A stretch of DNA of 64,000 bases, taken from the NCBI GenBank assembly GCA_039720395.1, contig CM077824.1:30533859-30597858 (forward strand), in the 5' to 3' direction. The notes beneath the pieces were generated by a model. That model saw nothing but the letters and a program-made list of their open reading frames with translations. It ran no database searches and was not told where the DNA came from. The stretch comes from Liquidambar formosana. Its lineage: Eukaryota > Streptophyta > Magnoliopsida > Saxifragales > Altingiaceae. Below are positions 20,601 through 31,835 of the stretch, one piece after another (the first letter of the stretch is position 1; every line of letters starts with the position of its first letter). The translations under genes and the position numbers were made by a program.

Positions 20601-23600
20601 CTTCACTACGTTGGTGTGTGCCCCCCAGTGAGAAACATGGAGTCAAGATACCCTACCCTAGAAAAAATTGCCTAGGTGTGGGCCCTTGCACTTGCACATC
20701 TCTATGGGAAACACCCTGGCATCCAAACCATAATCAGGATCAGCTTGGTAAAACATAGAAGGCTAAGTATGGAAAATAGGTTGGGCGTCTACACCAACTG
20801 GAAAATACGGGTAGTGAATCCAACACTAGTATTATTTTTCTCTCTCTCCAGCTGATTACCCTGATCAAGTGAATGAATTCCCCAAGGGTACAAACCCTAG
20901 GGTGGCGAAAGAAGGGAAACTAAGGGAAATGGGAAGCTTCCTTAGCTCTCACTCTCTCACCCACAAATTTTCCCCTAGGGTAGCATAAAGAGAGGGAGTG
21001 GGTGGCATGCTCTCTCACTCTCTCACACACATACACACACAAAGAGATTTAAATAAAATTTTTAAAAGTTAAAAATGGAAGACTTTCATTTCACTGAACC
21101 CACCCTAGGTGGGTCGGGCCAAGGTGCATGGCCTTAAGGGGGTGGGGTGCACGCCCAACATCAAAATAAATAATTAACCCAAGTTCCAAAAAAAAAAAAA
21201 AAAAAAGAAATAAAAAAGGGTGGGGGTTCAACAAAAAGAAGCACTGTTTTTTTTTTTTGGTATCCACTCACCAAACCAACCCTAGGTAGGCTAGTGTTCA
21301 ATGAAGGAGGTGGCCAAAGATGCTGTGGGCACTTACACTTTGAGGTCCTTGGGCTACTAGCAAGATCCGAGGGCCCTGGGCTAACTAGTAGTGCTGGTCA
21401 AAGCGCTAAATACTCACTCTGTCCCATTCTTTAGGATAGCTTGAAGGATTTTGAATTGGTGGATGGAGCAAGGCTAATCGAGCTATTTGAGTGGCCTACC
21501 CCATGACCGAGGCACTCGCCTACTGCCTTGGTCACCGCAAGTGGAATGAGATCCATACTGCCTTGGTCACGCTCATTGCAGGCTTATTAAATGGGCTCAT
21601 GGGACTGAACATACAAAAGCTTACAGGGCTTGTGAGTGGGAATGCAGAGCTTGTGAGTGGGAAATCCCACTCACAAGCCCTGCTGCTACTAAGGTCAGTA
21701 GGCATAGTGAGTAGGAAAGGCTCTCATTGGAAAGAGGATTCAACAAATTAAATTCCACCACATGATACCCTTGATTTCTTATATAAAGGTCATGAATGGC
21801 CCATTAACGAAATTTGAATATTCATCACAAGTTAACATTCGGAACCTAAAAGCACCAACATCATTTACTCTCTCTAAATGCTCTCTTACTGCCACACCTC
21901 AAGGTTTCCCCATGGCTGTGTTGCTCTACCCTCTACAGCACCATCTTGGTATCTCGTCAACTTGAATTGAACACCTCACTCTTCTAAAAAACCTTTCCAT
22001 AAAAAACTAGAAAACAAATCACAGCCCACTAAAAAGAGGTAAACTACATATCACCGTAGTATGACGGTAAAAAATTATCTAAACCAATTACAACCCTGTT
22101 AACAAATTAACCATAATTCAGATCTAAAACTAGCAATTTTTGGTTCTGGAATGCTAAAATATAGATTAATAAATCATAACAAAAATAAAACCAGGAAACA
22201 GGAAACATAATCACACACATAGCTTATAGAGTGGGTAAAAATTACAAACCTGTTAACAAATTAACCATACCAGTTACAACCCTATCAACAAATTAACCAT
22301 GATACAGATGTAAAACTACCAATTTTTGGTTCTGCAATGCTAAAATATAGAATTAATAAATTATAACAAACATAAAACCAGGAAACTAGAAACATAATCA
22401 CACACATAACTTATAGAGTGGGCAAAGGTAAGGATATATTTTCATGACAAGATGGTGCAATTCATCAAATACAGTGGAAAGTGCAACGACAATGATCAAG
22501 CCTATGCAGCAGATAAAACGAAATTACCATAAACAAAGTGTTCAATATCAGGTTGACAAGGTCAAATAGATGCAACAAGAGCAGGGTAGCAATAGCAGAG
22601 GCAGTAGAGTAAACAAGCCATTGATGGGATAGGATCACTCAAAGCAGCTTTTCTGTAGAAGGTATACAGTACAAATATTGCCAGTTATTTTAATCGAACT
22701 GGAGAAGTAGCTCACAGGATCTAATCACAAATTGAAAGAAGAAATCATCAAAAAGTTCTAAAACACATAACAGACCTAAAAATGGGAGGACAGCAATGAA
22801 TGAAGATTTTCCACCAGTGGAGGTTCCGTGACAATCAAGGTCAAATGGTATGAATTAATGGCAAAACAAACAGGCAAACAGCAAAACTCATGTATCTGAG
22901 TTGACCAGGTTTGGAATGCTACCCTGCAGAAGGTGAACATCAGATGGGATAAATGGGGTTTAGGTCTCAGCTATTATCTCCTATACACATAATCAGAGAA
23001 TATCTTGGGAACTAAAATTGTGTTGGTTATGGAAAATAAATATTCTGTAAATCTACCAGCTTGACATTGATATATAGCACTGAAGGAAATATATTAATCC
23101 ATATCTAGTTATCTAATAATCTTTACATTGATATTTAAAACACCCTGAACTTCTAAATAAAGAACTCTTCATAACACATGATATTCCCTAACCAATTTAG
23201 GTGGTACATAATTGAATTCACCTGCATTAGCAGCAAAACCTTCTGAATTTCACCCAGCTCCTTTTCTAGAGTAGCTTCTTGTGCTGCTAATGCTCGAGTG
23301 GCCTCAGAGTTTTTCTGAGCCAAAGCTGCAGTCTTCAACATTAAAAAAATAAAAAATAAAAAATAAAAAAAGGTTAGAAATTACAACAGCATCTTTCACT
23401 TCAACTGAATTTCAAGAAATCCTTAATGCCAATCATTTGGTAAAGCTTCTGTCAATTCAATAAACACAAATTCTATAAAAATAACAGCATCTGAGGGCAT
23501 TTTTCTATAGTCTAAAACTTAAAAAATGTTTTACAAATAACCAGTCCATCTCACCTTGATATCTTCATCCTTTATTAAGACTATCAGCTCATTTCCCTTG

Positions 23601-25201
23601 ATGCATAATACTCAACTCAGATATATAGTTTTCCACCCCATAACTTTCACAAGTTTGCAGATGTTTTCTCAACTTCTTCAGAAACCAACAAATTCCATAA
23701 GCTCTTATAATAAATAATTATATATATACAGTCCTGATCAGGTGAGCACATGCTCACCTAACTTATATTAGTACAATGCGTTAGGTGCTGTACCCCATGC
23801 ATTGGCCCAATGTACCCCAGAACCCACTAATGCACGAAGGTACAACCCCCAATCCGGGGCTGATATAACTTATATCAGCAAGTGCTCACCTGATCGTCAT
23901 CCTATATATATATATTCCATACGCTAACACATGCCCTGAGCTTGGCCTCACTTTTCACTCTATTGCTAGAAAAGTATACAGTCTAAAGTTTTCCACATCT
24001 CCACATCAACCTTAAAGGAATTTGTTAATTTGTACAAAGAAATATGAAAACAGAATTTGAGCTTACAAAGCCCAAAAAAATAGAGTTAGAGCAAGTGTAA
24101 GAAAATTAATTGAAAATGAATTGTCTGAAATTCTAACTCTAATGTGTATTCGTAATTGCAACATGAAAGTATTGGCATTGATCTTATAATTAGGTGCTAG
24201 ATAGCACGCATACGCGATGTCAAGCACCTAAACATTTTTGTGTATATACCAACTTTTCAATGGTAAACAACATGCCCCAGTTACTAAGTGTTTGCTTTTT
24301 GTTTAAAAGATGTAATTAACATAATTCATGAATCCATGTTGCAATACTAGATTGATATTTCCTATTGAATGATTGGGCAAATATCATTGTATGAGTAAGC
24401 TTCAAATCATACACACTCCTCTGAAGGCTATCTTAATATAAAAATTTCCCTCCCCTGGTGTTCTCGAGAATCAATTTAAATATTCCCACCCTCTGTGCTC
24501 TTCTATAATAAATAACCACAAAAATAACAAACTGACTGTATGTATAAGCATCCCATTACCTCGGCAATGGGCTCTTTCAAAGCCTTCCTGGTTACCCGAA
24601 ACCTAATTCCCAACTTCTCAAGCTGCCTCGACAAGACCCGAATAATTGTTGCCGAGCTCTGAAGATCCTCCTCCAGCTTTTCAATCCTCCGAACCAAATT
24701 AAAATACTCATCCCCGGCATTCACCTCCTCCCTCCATACCCTCCTCCACTGCCTCCTCCTTATCCACGCCCCAATCACAATTCCACCCACCAACACCACA
24801 ACCTGCCAAACCAAAACCCTATTCCCCAACCACACTGCAATCGCTTTCTGCGACCCCGTAACCACACAATTCACCGCGAAACAAATCGAAAGAACCGCTG
24901 AGGAAGCGAGGCAAAAGAATTCAGCAATTGAAAGGAATGTGTCGAAGTTGAGGTTATATAAACCATTACTATCTCTATGAATGGTGCTGCCTTCGGAGTC
25001 GAAGGCTCTGAGAGGGGACCGGGGGGTCCTGAAGGAGATGAAATTGTTAGGGTTTGGGGATGTATAGCTCAGAATTTGGAAATGTGGAGAAACTTTGAAA
25101 GAGAGGTTAGGGTTTTTGGGAGGAGTGATGTGGGTGGTGTTGGTGCAGTAGGGAAGTTTGGAGTTTGGATTCGTGAAGAGGGTTTGGGACGTGAGGGACA
25201 T
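16313..25201 (-). CDS. Plastid-targeted two-pass membrane protein with coiled coil, unknown function
   Basis: Three exons join in phase 0: 24,560-25,201, 23,222-23,332 and 16,313-16,468, giving 302 residues. Donors are GTAATG and GTGAAT; acceptors are TTGAAG and CTGTAG. Residues 1-65 are Ser/Thr/Pro/Asn rich with few acidic residues, like a chloroplast transit peptide. Hydrophobic segments at about 89-113 and 129-147 would span a membrane. An RRRQWRRVWR basic patch follows, then a coiled coil from about 165 that continues through exon 2 (LEKELGEIQKVLLLMQ) and exon 3 (EQQQKQLELILAIGRSGKL). Intron 2 is about 6.8 kb and full of transposon remains. A 14-codon upstream ORF lies 17 bp before the ATG. 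I do not recognise a named family; a thylakoid or envelope scaffold is a guess. Confidence 0.75.
17160..17846. mobile_element. hAT-type MITE (GGTTTGG/GGCGG-rich ends) in intron 2
   Basis: It starts TAGGGTTGTGC and ends GCATATCCCTA, with a perfect 8-bp target duplication GGGCTGAC (17,152-17,159 and 17,847-17,854). The subterminal 150-200 bp on both sides are rich in GGTTTGGGCGG and CCAACC words in opposite orientation. The centre is AT-rich with a TA microsatellite (17,632-17,657). It belongs to the same end type as those at 1300, 27,181 and 46,074. Confidence 0.9.
17885..18451. mobile_element. hAT-like element with GGACAC subterminal repeats
   Basis: The left end is CTATGTTGCAAGGACAC and the right end complement is CTAAGAAGCACGGACAC (14 of 17 match). 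Flanking octamers are CCCATGAC and CCCATGGC (7 of 8 match). Both sides are packed with CGGACACG/CCGACACG words and the centre is AT-rich. It is non-coding and lies only 38 bp from the previous MITE. Confidence 0.8.
18452..22000. mobile_element. Degenerate LTR retrotransposon (no intact genes) in intron 2
   Basis: Two diverged direct repeats, roughly 18,580-19,205 and 21,340-21,985, align along their length (shared: CCCATTCTTTAGGA, TTGTGAGTGGGAA, ACCACACCT/GCCACACCT, GAACACCTCAC). This fits old LTRs. After the left copy, CATTTGGAAACTCTGCTGGGGA-like sequence (19,211-19,232) resembles a decayed primer-binding site of Tat/Ogre type. The 2.1 kb interior has only scraps of ORF and no recognisable gag or pol domain, so it was either non-autonomous or is too decayed to read. 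Confidence 0.6.
20110..20545. repeat. Degenerate tandem repeat, unit ~115 bp, about four copies
   Basis: The phrase AGGTGATC, variable link, AAAGACACAAGAT, CCTTGGACCCTAGC, AAAAATATACAA, then a CACCCTA box recurs near 20,130, 20,240, 20,350 and 20,450. Copies are strongly diverged. It lies inside the degenerate LTR element. Confidence 0.7.
22081..22427. repeat. Tandem duplication, unit 187 bp
   Basis: 22,081-22,267 and 22,268-22,427 are near copies. Both read ACCARTTACAACCCT, CAATTTTTGGTTCTG, ATGCTAAAATATAGA, AATCACACACATA and TTATAGAGTGGG in the same order. Non-coding, in intron 2. Confidence 0.85.
23731..23902. mobile_element. MITE with GATCAGGTGAGCAC ends in intron 1
   Basis: The left end GATCAGGTGAGCACATGCTCAC is mirrored by GCAAGTGCTCACCTGATC at the right. 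The interior also pairs (AACTTATATTAG with TATAACTTATATCAG). It is about 170 bp and non-coding, flanked on both sides by TATATA tracts, so the target duplication cannot be read. Confidence 0.75.
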
Positions 25202-25218
25202 TGTTGTGAGGGGTGGTT

Positions 25219-25263
25219 TCAGATTGTTGTTAGGGTTTTGAATGGGTGGGTTGAAGAAGACAT
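25219..25263 (-). promoter_or_regulatory. Upstream ORF in the leader of the plastid membrane protein gene
   Basis: ATG at 25,261-25,263 opens 14 codons (MSSSTHPFKTLTTI) and stops 17 bp before the main ATG at 25,201, in another frame. If the transcript starts upstream, for example in the CT-rich tract near 25,325-25,336, this uORF could lower translation of the main frame. Transcript start is not known. Confidence 0.4.
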
Positions 25264-25557
25264 AGCTAGGGTTTTGGGAGTTGCGAGCGGGAGTGGGAAG
25301 GAAGAGTATATGCCGGATAGATAGAGAGAGAGAGAGGTTGGTTTTGGCGATTCCTCCAACGGTTATAGCGCGCGGGTCTATCCGCGCACGTTAGTTTTTG
25401 GCTGGTGCAGAAGAGAAAGGTGCGCCGGGTGGGATGTAGGATGTAAACAACTAAACATTACCGCCAAGGAAAAAACTAGGGTACACAAATTTTACTTGTA
25501 ATTGGATTTACATGAAAATGTTTTTACATCATAAAACACATTACATCAAAACAGACA

Positions 25558-25778
25558 GGCTATGTTTGTTTGGTTGGAATGGAATGAATAAAATGAAATC
25601 ACATTCTAATTTATTCTAAATAATGTGTTTGGATGAGATAATTAAATAGGAATGGAATCAAATAATAGTAATGGATTATAATGATATTCATTCCATGATG
25701 CTTATTTCATTCTCTTATTTTGAGTAAGGAATTAGATTCCATTCCCATTCATTCCATTCCAACCAAACAAACATGGCC
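25558..25778. mobile_element. Tourist-like MITE with 31-bp inverted ends
   Basis: The left end GGCTATGTTTGTTTGGTTGG and right end complement GGCCATGTTTGTTTGGTTGG match at 19 of 20, and pairing continues through GAATGGAATGAAT. The flanking triplet is ACA on both sides (25,555-25,557 and 25,779-25,781). Ends of GGC...GTTTGG type and a 3-bp duplication point to PIF/Harbinger, though ACA is not the usual TWA target. Confidence 0.8.
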
Positions 25779-27180
25779 ACAGAGTATTAGAGAAATATAT
25801 GGTCAGAGTGAATTAAGATAATAACTATCGTATTCACTTATAATAACGGTTTTGAAGTTTGAATTCAAATGAATTTGACAATACTATTTTGCCTTTTTTA
25901 ATTTTTAATTTTTAATTTCTAAAATAATATTAGGGGTAGTCTTGGGTTTTAATGGAAAAAGAATTTAGATGGAGAAGTGAAAGACCAATTCTTCACGAGT
26001 GAATAACACTAATAGCTTATTAAAAAAAGAGGGAAAAAAAAAAAAGAAAAAGAAAAACACTAATGGATAGTTAATAGTGAGTCTCATCCTCAATCATGTG
26101 AGATGCTAAGTTTCTAACAAAAATTCATTGCATGCCATTATGGGTGTCGTTTTAATATGAAGAGTTGAGTTATCTCATGGGAAATCATTACAGGTTTCTT
26201 AGTATTTCTGAAGGCATATACACCCCCTGGACACAAACTATCGATTACATAATAATATATGAAAGGTAGTCTGCCTTTGGGAGGGGGCATATGCCCGATA
26301 AAATATTTTTCTGACTCTAATCTAACAAATGGTCTAACATTTTACTTGCAATTGTATAAGTTATTCTAGTTCCAAATCAGTGGATGAAGCTGAGTGAGTG
26401 TTTATTTGGGCTTCTTTTTTTTCCTGAAGAAAATGTGATTTTATTAGAATCGAACACGAATGCATCTACAAAGTAAAACACCATATAAATATATATACCA
26501 ATATATCCTCCATGAAAGCATTTCTCATTTCTCTAAAAAAAAAACAAAAAAAAATGATTCTCCCTTTCTCCCAAACACGCATCCCTTTCTCATTTCTCTA
26601 AAGTAATGCCCCATCAGTATGCACTTATCACAAAATTCGTTGTGATTAGCATTATTCTACACCTCTATGGTTGTAAGTGTAGGAGAGTTGAATTGTAGTT
26701 GTTCCAAATTACAGCTGCAATATTCTTACATTTTTAACATGTAGCAAAATATTAGGAGTACAACTAGCACGACGGTTCAATAGAAGATTATTATTTTCTG
26801 GATAATATCAACTTGACATTCTCAATAGTAATAACCTTCTGTCATGAAGTCATTTTCCAAACATTAAATACAATAATGTGAAAGGAAAAAAAAAAAAAAA
26901 AAAAAGAAGAAGAAGAAGAAGAAGAAGAAGAAGAAGAAGAATGAGACCATTAAGATGAAGTAGGAATTGGTTCGAACCCTTCAAGAAAGAACAAAACCAA
27001 TGTAAGTGCAAAAAGTAGACGCAGGGTATAATGTAGCCAAAGAGGGCACCCTCATAATAATGTAACAGTCCCACTCCTTTTGATCCTATATATATAGGCT
27101 GGCATAACCGTGATGAAGGAGCAAGGAAAGTACAATTCAGCTGATTACTTCACGAATCACAAGGGTACATTTTTATTTTG
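25779..27180. other. Intergenic stretch with simple repeats
   Basis: No gene is seen. It holds an A-rich microsatellite (26,030-26,058), a LINE-like 3' tail in minus orientation near 26,415-26,450, a repeated CTCATTTCTCTAAA word (26,524 and 26,591), and an A-tract followed by (GAA)n at 26,885-26,941. Confidence 0.5.
26905..26941. repeat. (GAA)n microsatellite
   Basis: About twelve uninterrupted GAA units follow an A-rich tract at 26,885-26,904. Confidence 0.95.
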
Positions 27181-27910
27181 TAGGGGTGCTCGCGGGTAGG
27201 GTCGAAATGGATTTGAGACTCATTCACAATCAGGTGAATACAGTTATCACCCACTTTCACTTATATGATCAAGCAATTTCAACTCCCATACTACATTGGA
27301 TTGACAGGTGGATTGCGAGTGGATTGGCGGATTAGGCTTTTGTTAGATCTTGCTTTTTATTTTTCAGTCTGTCCATACTTTTTTGATCTAATTGGTCTTT
27401 TAGTCATGCGTAATTGTAGCAAATCAATTATATATAATGTTTTGGTAAAAGCAAGCCACACAATAATATATTAATACAAAGTAATTAATTTGAAAAAAAA
27501 TATAAAATTAAACAAACATAAAATTAGAAACAAAAAGATACAAGCCTGAACAATATACAAAAAACTGATTTAGTATGATTTCACATAATCATATATTGCT
27601 AAACATCATAAACAATATGATCTGAGAGATCGTCTATTTGTCACACTAATTGTAAGGGAGTAGAAAATGAGAAGAGCAATATCTAATCTTACCAAGTATT
27701 GAAACACATGTGGGTTAGGGTTGGGTTTTTTATTTTATTTTTATTTCTTATAAATATATTTTCAGAACCATCAACCATCCACGAAACCGCGAAAAAATAA
27801 AATCTTAAACTGTTACACGCCCATTCTATTGGTTGAATCCGTCCGTATGTCGTCGGGTGGGGTTTGATTAAACGGATTTGTTAGGTTATGCAAGTCTATG
27901 AGCACCCCTA
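27181..27910. mobile_element. hAT-type MITE (GGGTAGGGT/GGGTGGGG ends), older copy
   Basis: Both ends read TAGGGGTGCTC inward. The flanking octamers TTATTTTG and ACATTTTA match only partly, so the target duplication has decayed or the ends are shifted. G-rich words lie just inside both ends, in opposite orientation, around an AT-rich centre. A short ORF inside (27,265-27,474) shows no known domain. It shares the end type with the elements at 1300, 17,160 and 46,074. Confidence 0.7.
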
Positions 27911-27969
27911 ACATTTTATATGCTTACTTGTACACCGGATTGTAAGGGCTCAGGGCAACGTTTTGTTTT

Positions 27970-27994
27970 ACAAGGTGCATCAGATGCACCTTGT
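27970..27994. repeat. Short perfect hairpin
   Basis: ACAAGGTGCAT and its exact reverse complement are separated by three bases. No open reading frame or T-run suggests a terminator role; it may be a transposon end or relic. Confidence 0.7.
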
Positions 27995-28832
27995 TAGAGG
28001 ATGCTATCAAAGTCGCTATAGTTGAACCAATCCAATCGTTATTGTGATTAGACCATGTGCAACATGTGCCATGGGTTCCGCATGTGCATCTTATGTGTTT
28101 TGCTGTTCACACACAACCGACGGTCCAACTGTTATGACCATGATTATGATAAAAGTCCTCTTATACGTTAAAGCCTACCTTTTAAGTTTTTAGTGCTTTA
28201 AGTTAGTTTATTAAAGAGTCCCTAGAAGAGCGAGGCAACTCAGTTGAAATTTGGTTGAATGGCGATAAAAAGCAAAATGTGATATTTTAATGGGGGAGGG
28301 TAGATGGAGAATAGCCACTTCAAACTGGGAGTGATGGACACCCATTCAAATTTCATCTAATGTTGAAAACTTTCTTACCTCTTAGCGGCCCTTTTGGGAT
28401 TTTTCTTCGTTATTGAGCCGTCTATGCCTGTCCTCTGAACCATAAACATTTTTCTAAAAAACAAAAGTAGCATATTATGTCTATATCCTATATTATTTAT
28501 CTATTTATATTATTATTATATTTTTTTGGATAAGTGTATATTATTATTATAATTATTAGCCTATATTATATTATTATGAAGAGAAGAGGAAGTCTTGGTT
28601 TCTCACCTAGCTCCATACCTATGATTTTTTATTTTTTATTTTAAGACGTGAAATTCCATAATCTCCTTATCACTATATTTATAATTAAAAAATTTAAAAA
28701 GACAACTCAATAATATCATATTAATTTGAATCCAAATCAACTCTCTTAATTCTCTATAATATAATAACTAAGATTTTCTGTATTCATACGCATGCTCTCT
28801 TCTAGTTGTATTTGGTCTTTTTATAAATAATA
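27995..28832. other. Intergenic stretch
   Basis: AT-rich DNA without a gene. Some words recur (ATGTGCAACATGTGCC, GCATGTGCAT) just after the hairpin, and TATTAT tracts occupy 28,490-28,580. Confidence 0.4.
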
Positions 28833-29143
28833 CTCTCTCCGCCCCACTAAGATAGATAAATTTCCTTCTTTTTTTTTTGTTCAAAATATTTGTGTACTTT
28901 AAAAAGACAGATCATAAAATTTTTTGACTTTTGTATGCTACCATAATACCATTTGTTAGAGTATCATAAATTGCTTTCAACACAAAATCCAAAACGAATT
29001 TGGTATTTTTTTTTATAGAGTATGTTTTATAGTATAATGGTACTTTTGGAAAGAAAAGGTTTAATGGGTGAAGAATTAATGCATTAATAGCTTCTCTTAA
29101 TTTGCGTGTTTTGTGAAAGATTATCTTTGTGAGACAGATGGAG
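28833..29143. mobile_element. Stowaway-type (Tc1/mariner) MITE, copy 1
   Basis: It begins CTCTCTCCGCCCCACTAAGA and ends with the complement type ATCTTTGTGAGACAGATGGAG, flanked by TA on both sides (28,831-28,832 and 29,144-29,145). CTCCCTCCGTCCC-like ends and a TA target are the Stowaway signature. It is 311 bp and non-coding. Confidence 0.85.
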
Positions 29144-29258
29144 TATAATTTTTGGTTTCTTTAAAAATCATTAAATTTTTTGTCACAATGGAAGAAATAC
29201 ACCATCACTTCGAATTTCCTACCAATCAATTCCCATAAAATAACCTCCAAATAAGTTA

Positions 29259-29648
29259 CTCCCTCCATCTCATAAAGATAAGTCATTTTTGTTACTTTTG
29301 TTGTCGCAAAATGTTTGTTCACTTGAAAAGTTAAATTATAATTTTTTGAATTTTTCTATGCTACCCTTTGTCATTTTAAGAATTATTTTTAAACAAAATC
29401 AAATCCCAAATAGGATAAAATACTTTTGGAAAGAAAAAGTTTAATGGGAGACAAGTCAATTAATTTGTGATTTTTCATTTGCGTGTTTTGTCAAAAATGA
29501 CTTTAGGCTTTGTGTTGAAAGTAATTATTAAAATAAGAAGGGGTAGTGTAGGAAACTTAAAAAACTTATAATTTGATTTTTGAAAAGGGACAAACATTTT
29601 GGACCAAAAAAAAAGCAAAAATGGCATCTCTTTTGAGGACAAAGGAAG
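29259..29648. mobile_element. Stowaway-type MITE, copy 2
   Basis: It begins CTCCCTCCATCTCATAAAGA and ends TTTTGAGGACAAAGGAAG, flanked by TA (29,257-29,258 and 29,649-29,650). The interior shares TTTGGAAAGAAAA(A/G)GTTTAATGGG with copy 1. It is 390 bp and non-coding. Confidence 0.82.
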
Positions 29649-30346
29649 TATAATTACCAATATTATCTCTCTCCTATAATCATATTTTCAAGTTTAAAAT
29701 TTTAAGATAAATTATAATCAATATTTTTCTCTATTTAATTTTATGAATTTTTTCCTCGTACATGCAGCGCGTAGTGGAATATTGTATTTATTTCACCTTT
29801 TTTTTTTTTGGGGGGGGGGGGTTTCAGATTTCACTGCATCTTGAGTGTGCACTTCACCTATGCCCTAATTATTTAATTATTTAATTTTAATTTTAAACAA
29901 TTATTATTCAAGAACGTACTAAATAAACAAACAGCATATACTTTTGTTGTTGGGCATGTGCTCTCCGACAGGGGTTCTTTCACCATTAAAACCGATATGG
30001 ACTTTCAACCTACCGATATGGGACAAAGAAATTGTGATACACGGAGCTAGGGGTCCTGGTCACTGGGTCAATAATCCCAAGGACTGCCCGTTACCGGAAT
30101 TCGCGCAAGTGTGTCGAGTACAAAAAAAGCACGGCCCAATTTTGTCCTTCCAGTTTTAACTGGATTGTACCTCTGGGTCATTTGAGCAACAAAAGGGCCG
30201 CTACATTTTTACTTCGAGCACTCCAAACTAAGAAATTGATTGCCCTCTAGTTCACATGATCTTGGCTAGCCCTAATGCCACTGCATTATTTGCTGCTTTC
30301 ACTATCTATTTGTGAGAGGCAAATAAGGTTTTCTTTACGTGTGCCC

Positions 30347-30523
30347 TAAGGGCACATGTTAACCTGTAATTAATAGCCTATTCATTGCATGAAAAAAAAA
30401 ATGTTTTTACAGTTTTTTATCTATTTTCACATTTTTCCAAGCAACTATCATCATTTTCAATGCATTTTCATCATTTTCAATATCATGATTAGGTCATTAA
30501 TTACAGTTTAACATGTGCCCTAA
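30347..30523. mobile_element. MITE with AGGGCACATGTTAA ends
   Basis: The left end AGGGCACATGTTAACCTGTA pairs with the right end complement AGGGCACATGTTAAACTGTA, and the match continues through ATTAAT and CCTAATCA. The interior repeats CATCATTTTCAAT. It is about 177 bp and non-coding. Confidence 0.8.
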
Positions 30524-30885
30524 AGAGTTAAGAGAACCCTTGCAAAAATACTAACAAAAGAAGAAAAAAAAAAGGAGGGGGAGGGGGGGGGGGGGGGGTT
30601 GGTTCCCTGCAATAAAATTTGGAGAGGAAATAGGGTTACTCCAAGATCTTTCTGCAAAATATTGTCATGACTCTAATGTTGATATGACAAGATTTTGTTA
30701 TGATTTTTTTTTTTTTTTTTTTGGGGATGCATTATTATTATCATTAATCTTTTGGGACAAGATTAGATTAAATTAAACAAGAAAAAACGTACACCACAAT
30801 GGTTTGAATCTGAGATCTCCATGATATGAAAGGGGTGACTTCATTTGTGTGTTTCAGAATCTCCCCTGGATCCTTTACGCCACCA

Positions 30886-30994
30886 ATCAAATAATTATTG
30901 TATGCATTTGCACACGTAGCACAAATCATTGTATGCATTCGCACACGTAGCACAAATCAAATAATTATTGTATGCATTCGCACATGTAGCACAT
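30886..30994. repeat. Short tandem repeat, three copies of GTATGCATTYGCACAYGTAG
   Basis: The 20-mer GTATGCATTYGCACAYGTAG followed by CACA occurs three times, with AATAATTATT before the first and third copies. Units are about 30-43 bp. Confidence 0.85.
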
Positions 30995-31506
30995 GGCATT
31001 TTCCACCATATGCCTAAAGGGGGAGAGCCACATGCAAATCATCAATAAACTCATCTCTCTCTAAATTTGATGTCGATGGAAATGTAATTTAGTGATCTCA
31101 ATTATTGTCCTCGGAATCATAAAAACGAAGAATGCAATATTCACAAATAGAAGAAAGGGAAAATTCATGATAAATACATACAGGAGCATTCAATTACTTA
31201 TTGATTTGTCTCTTTTGATAAGCTATTGATTTGTCTGATTGGTTTCTTTTTTAGAGTTAATTATTTTTCCCATCCTACAAAAATAAATTATGTTTGACAA
31301 ATCATGCAGTTTAATAAAAGATTTCATTGCAATGACTTGTCATTCATTGAACCCCATCTTTCTTTCCAAAAATACACTTTTCTTACTTGGTATTGGATTT
31401 TATGTTGAAAGTAATTATTGAAATAATAAAAGATAATATAAGAAAGCTCAAAACATCTATGATTTGACTTTTTAAAGTCGACAAACATTTTGAGATAAAA
31501 ATAATA

Positions 31507-31835
31507 ATCCCTTCATCTCACAAAGATATACTTTTTTTTTTTTTTGGCTGTCTCAAAATGTTTGTCACTTTAAAAAAATCAAATTATAAATTTTCTCAAA
31601 TCATATTATAAATTTTCTCAATTCTCTCACACTAACCCTTTATCACACAAAGAATCATTTTAAACACAGAATCAATACATTGATAATAAGATAAGGGTAC
31701 TTTTGGAAAAAAATTAAGAGAATGATAAATAAAAAATTAATAAATTAATTGGTTTTCTTAATTTGAGTGTTTTTTGAAAAATATTTAGATGAAAAGAGCA
31801 ACAAAAATTACTTATCTTTATGAGAGCAAAGAATG
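31507..31835. mobile_element. Stowaway-like MITE, copy 3 (decayed)
   Basis: It opens ATCCCTTCATCTCACAAAGA after TA and closes with ATCTTTATGAGAGCAAAGAA. The interior shares TTTGTCACTTTAAAAA and TTTTGGAAA words with copies 1 and 2. The right boundary is approximate. Confidence 0.6.

Noticed and set aside
26885..26941. Poly-A and GAA run as a retroposon tail
   Set aside because: No flanking duplication or upstream element body was found; treated as a microsatellite.
30886..30994. CRISPR-like spacing of a short repeat
   Set aside because: Only three copies, unequal spacers that are themselves repeats, and a plant nuclear context.
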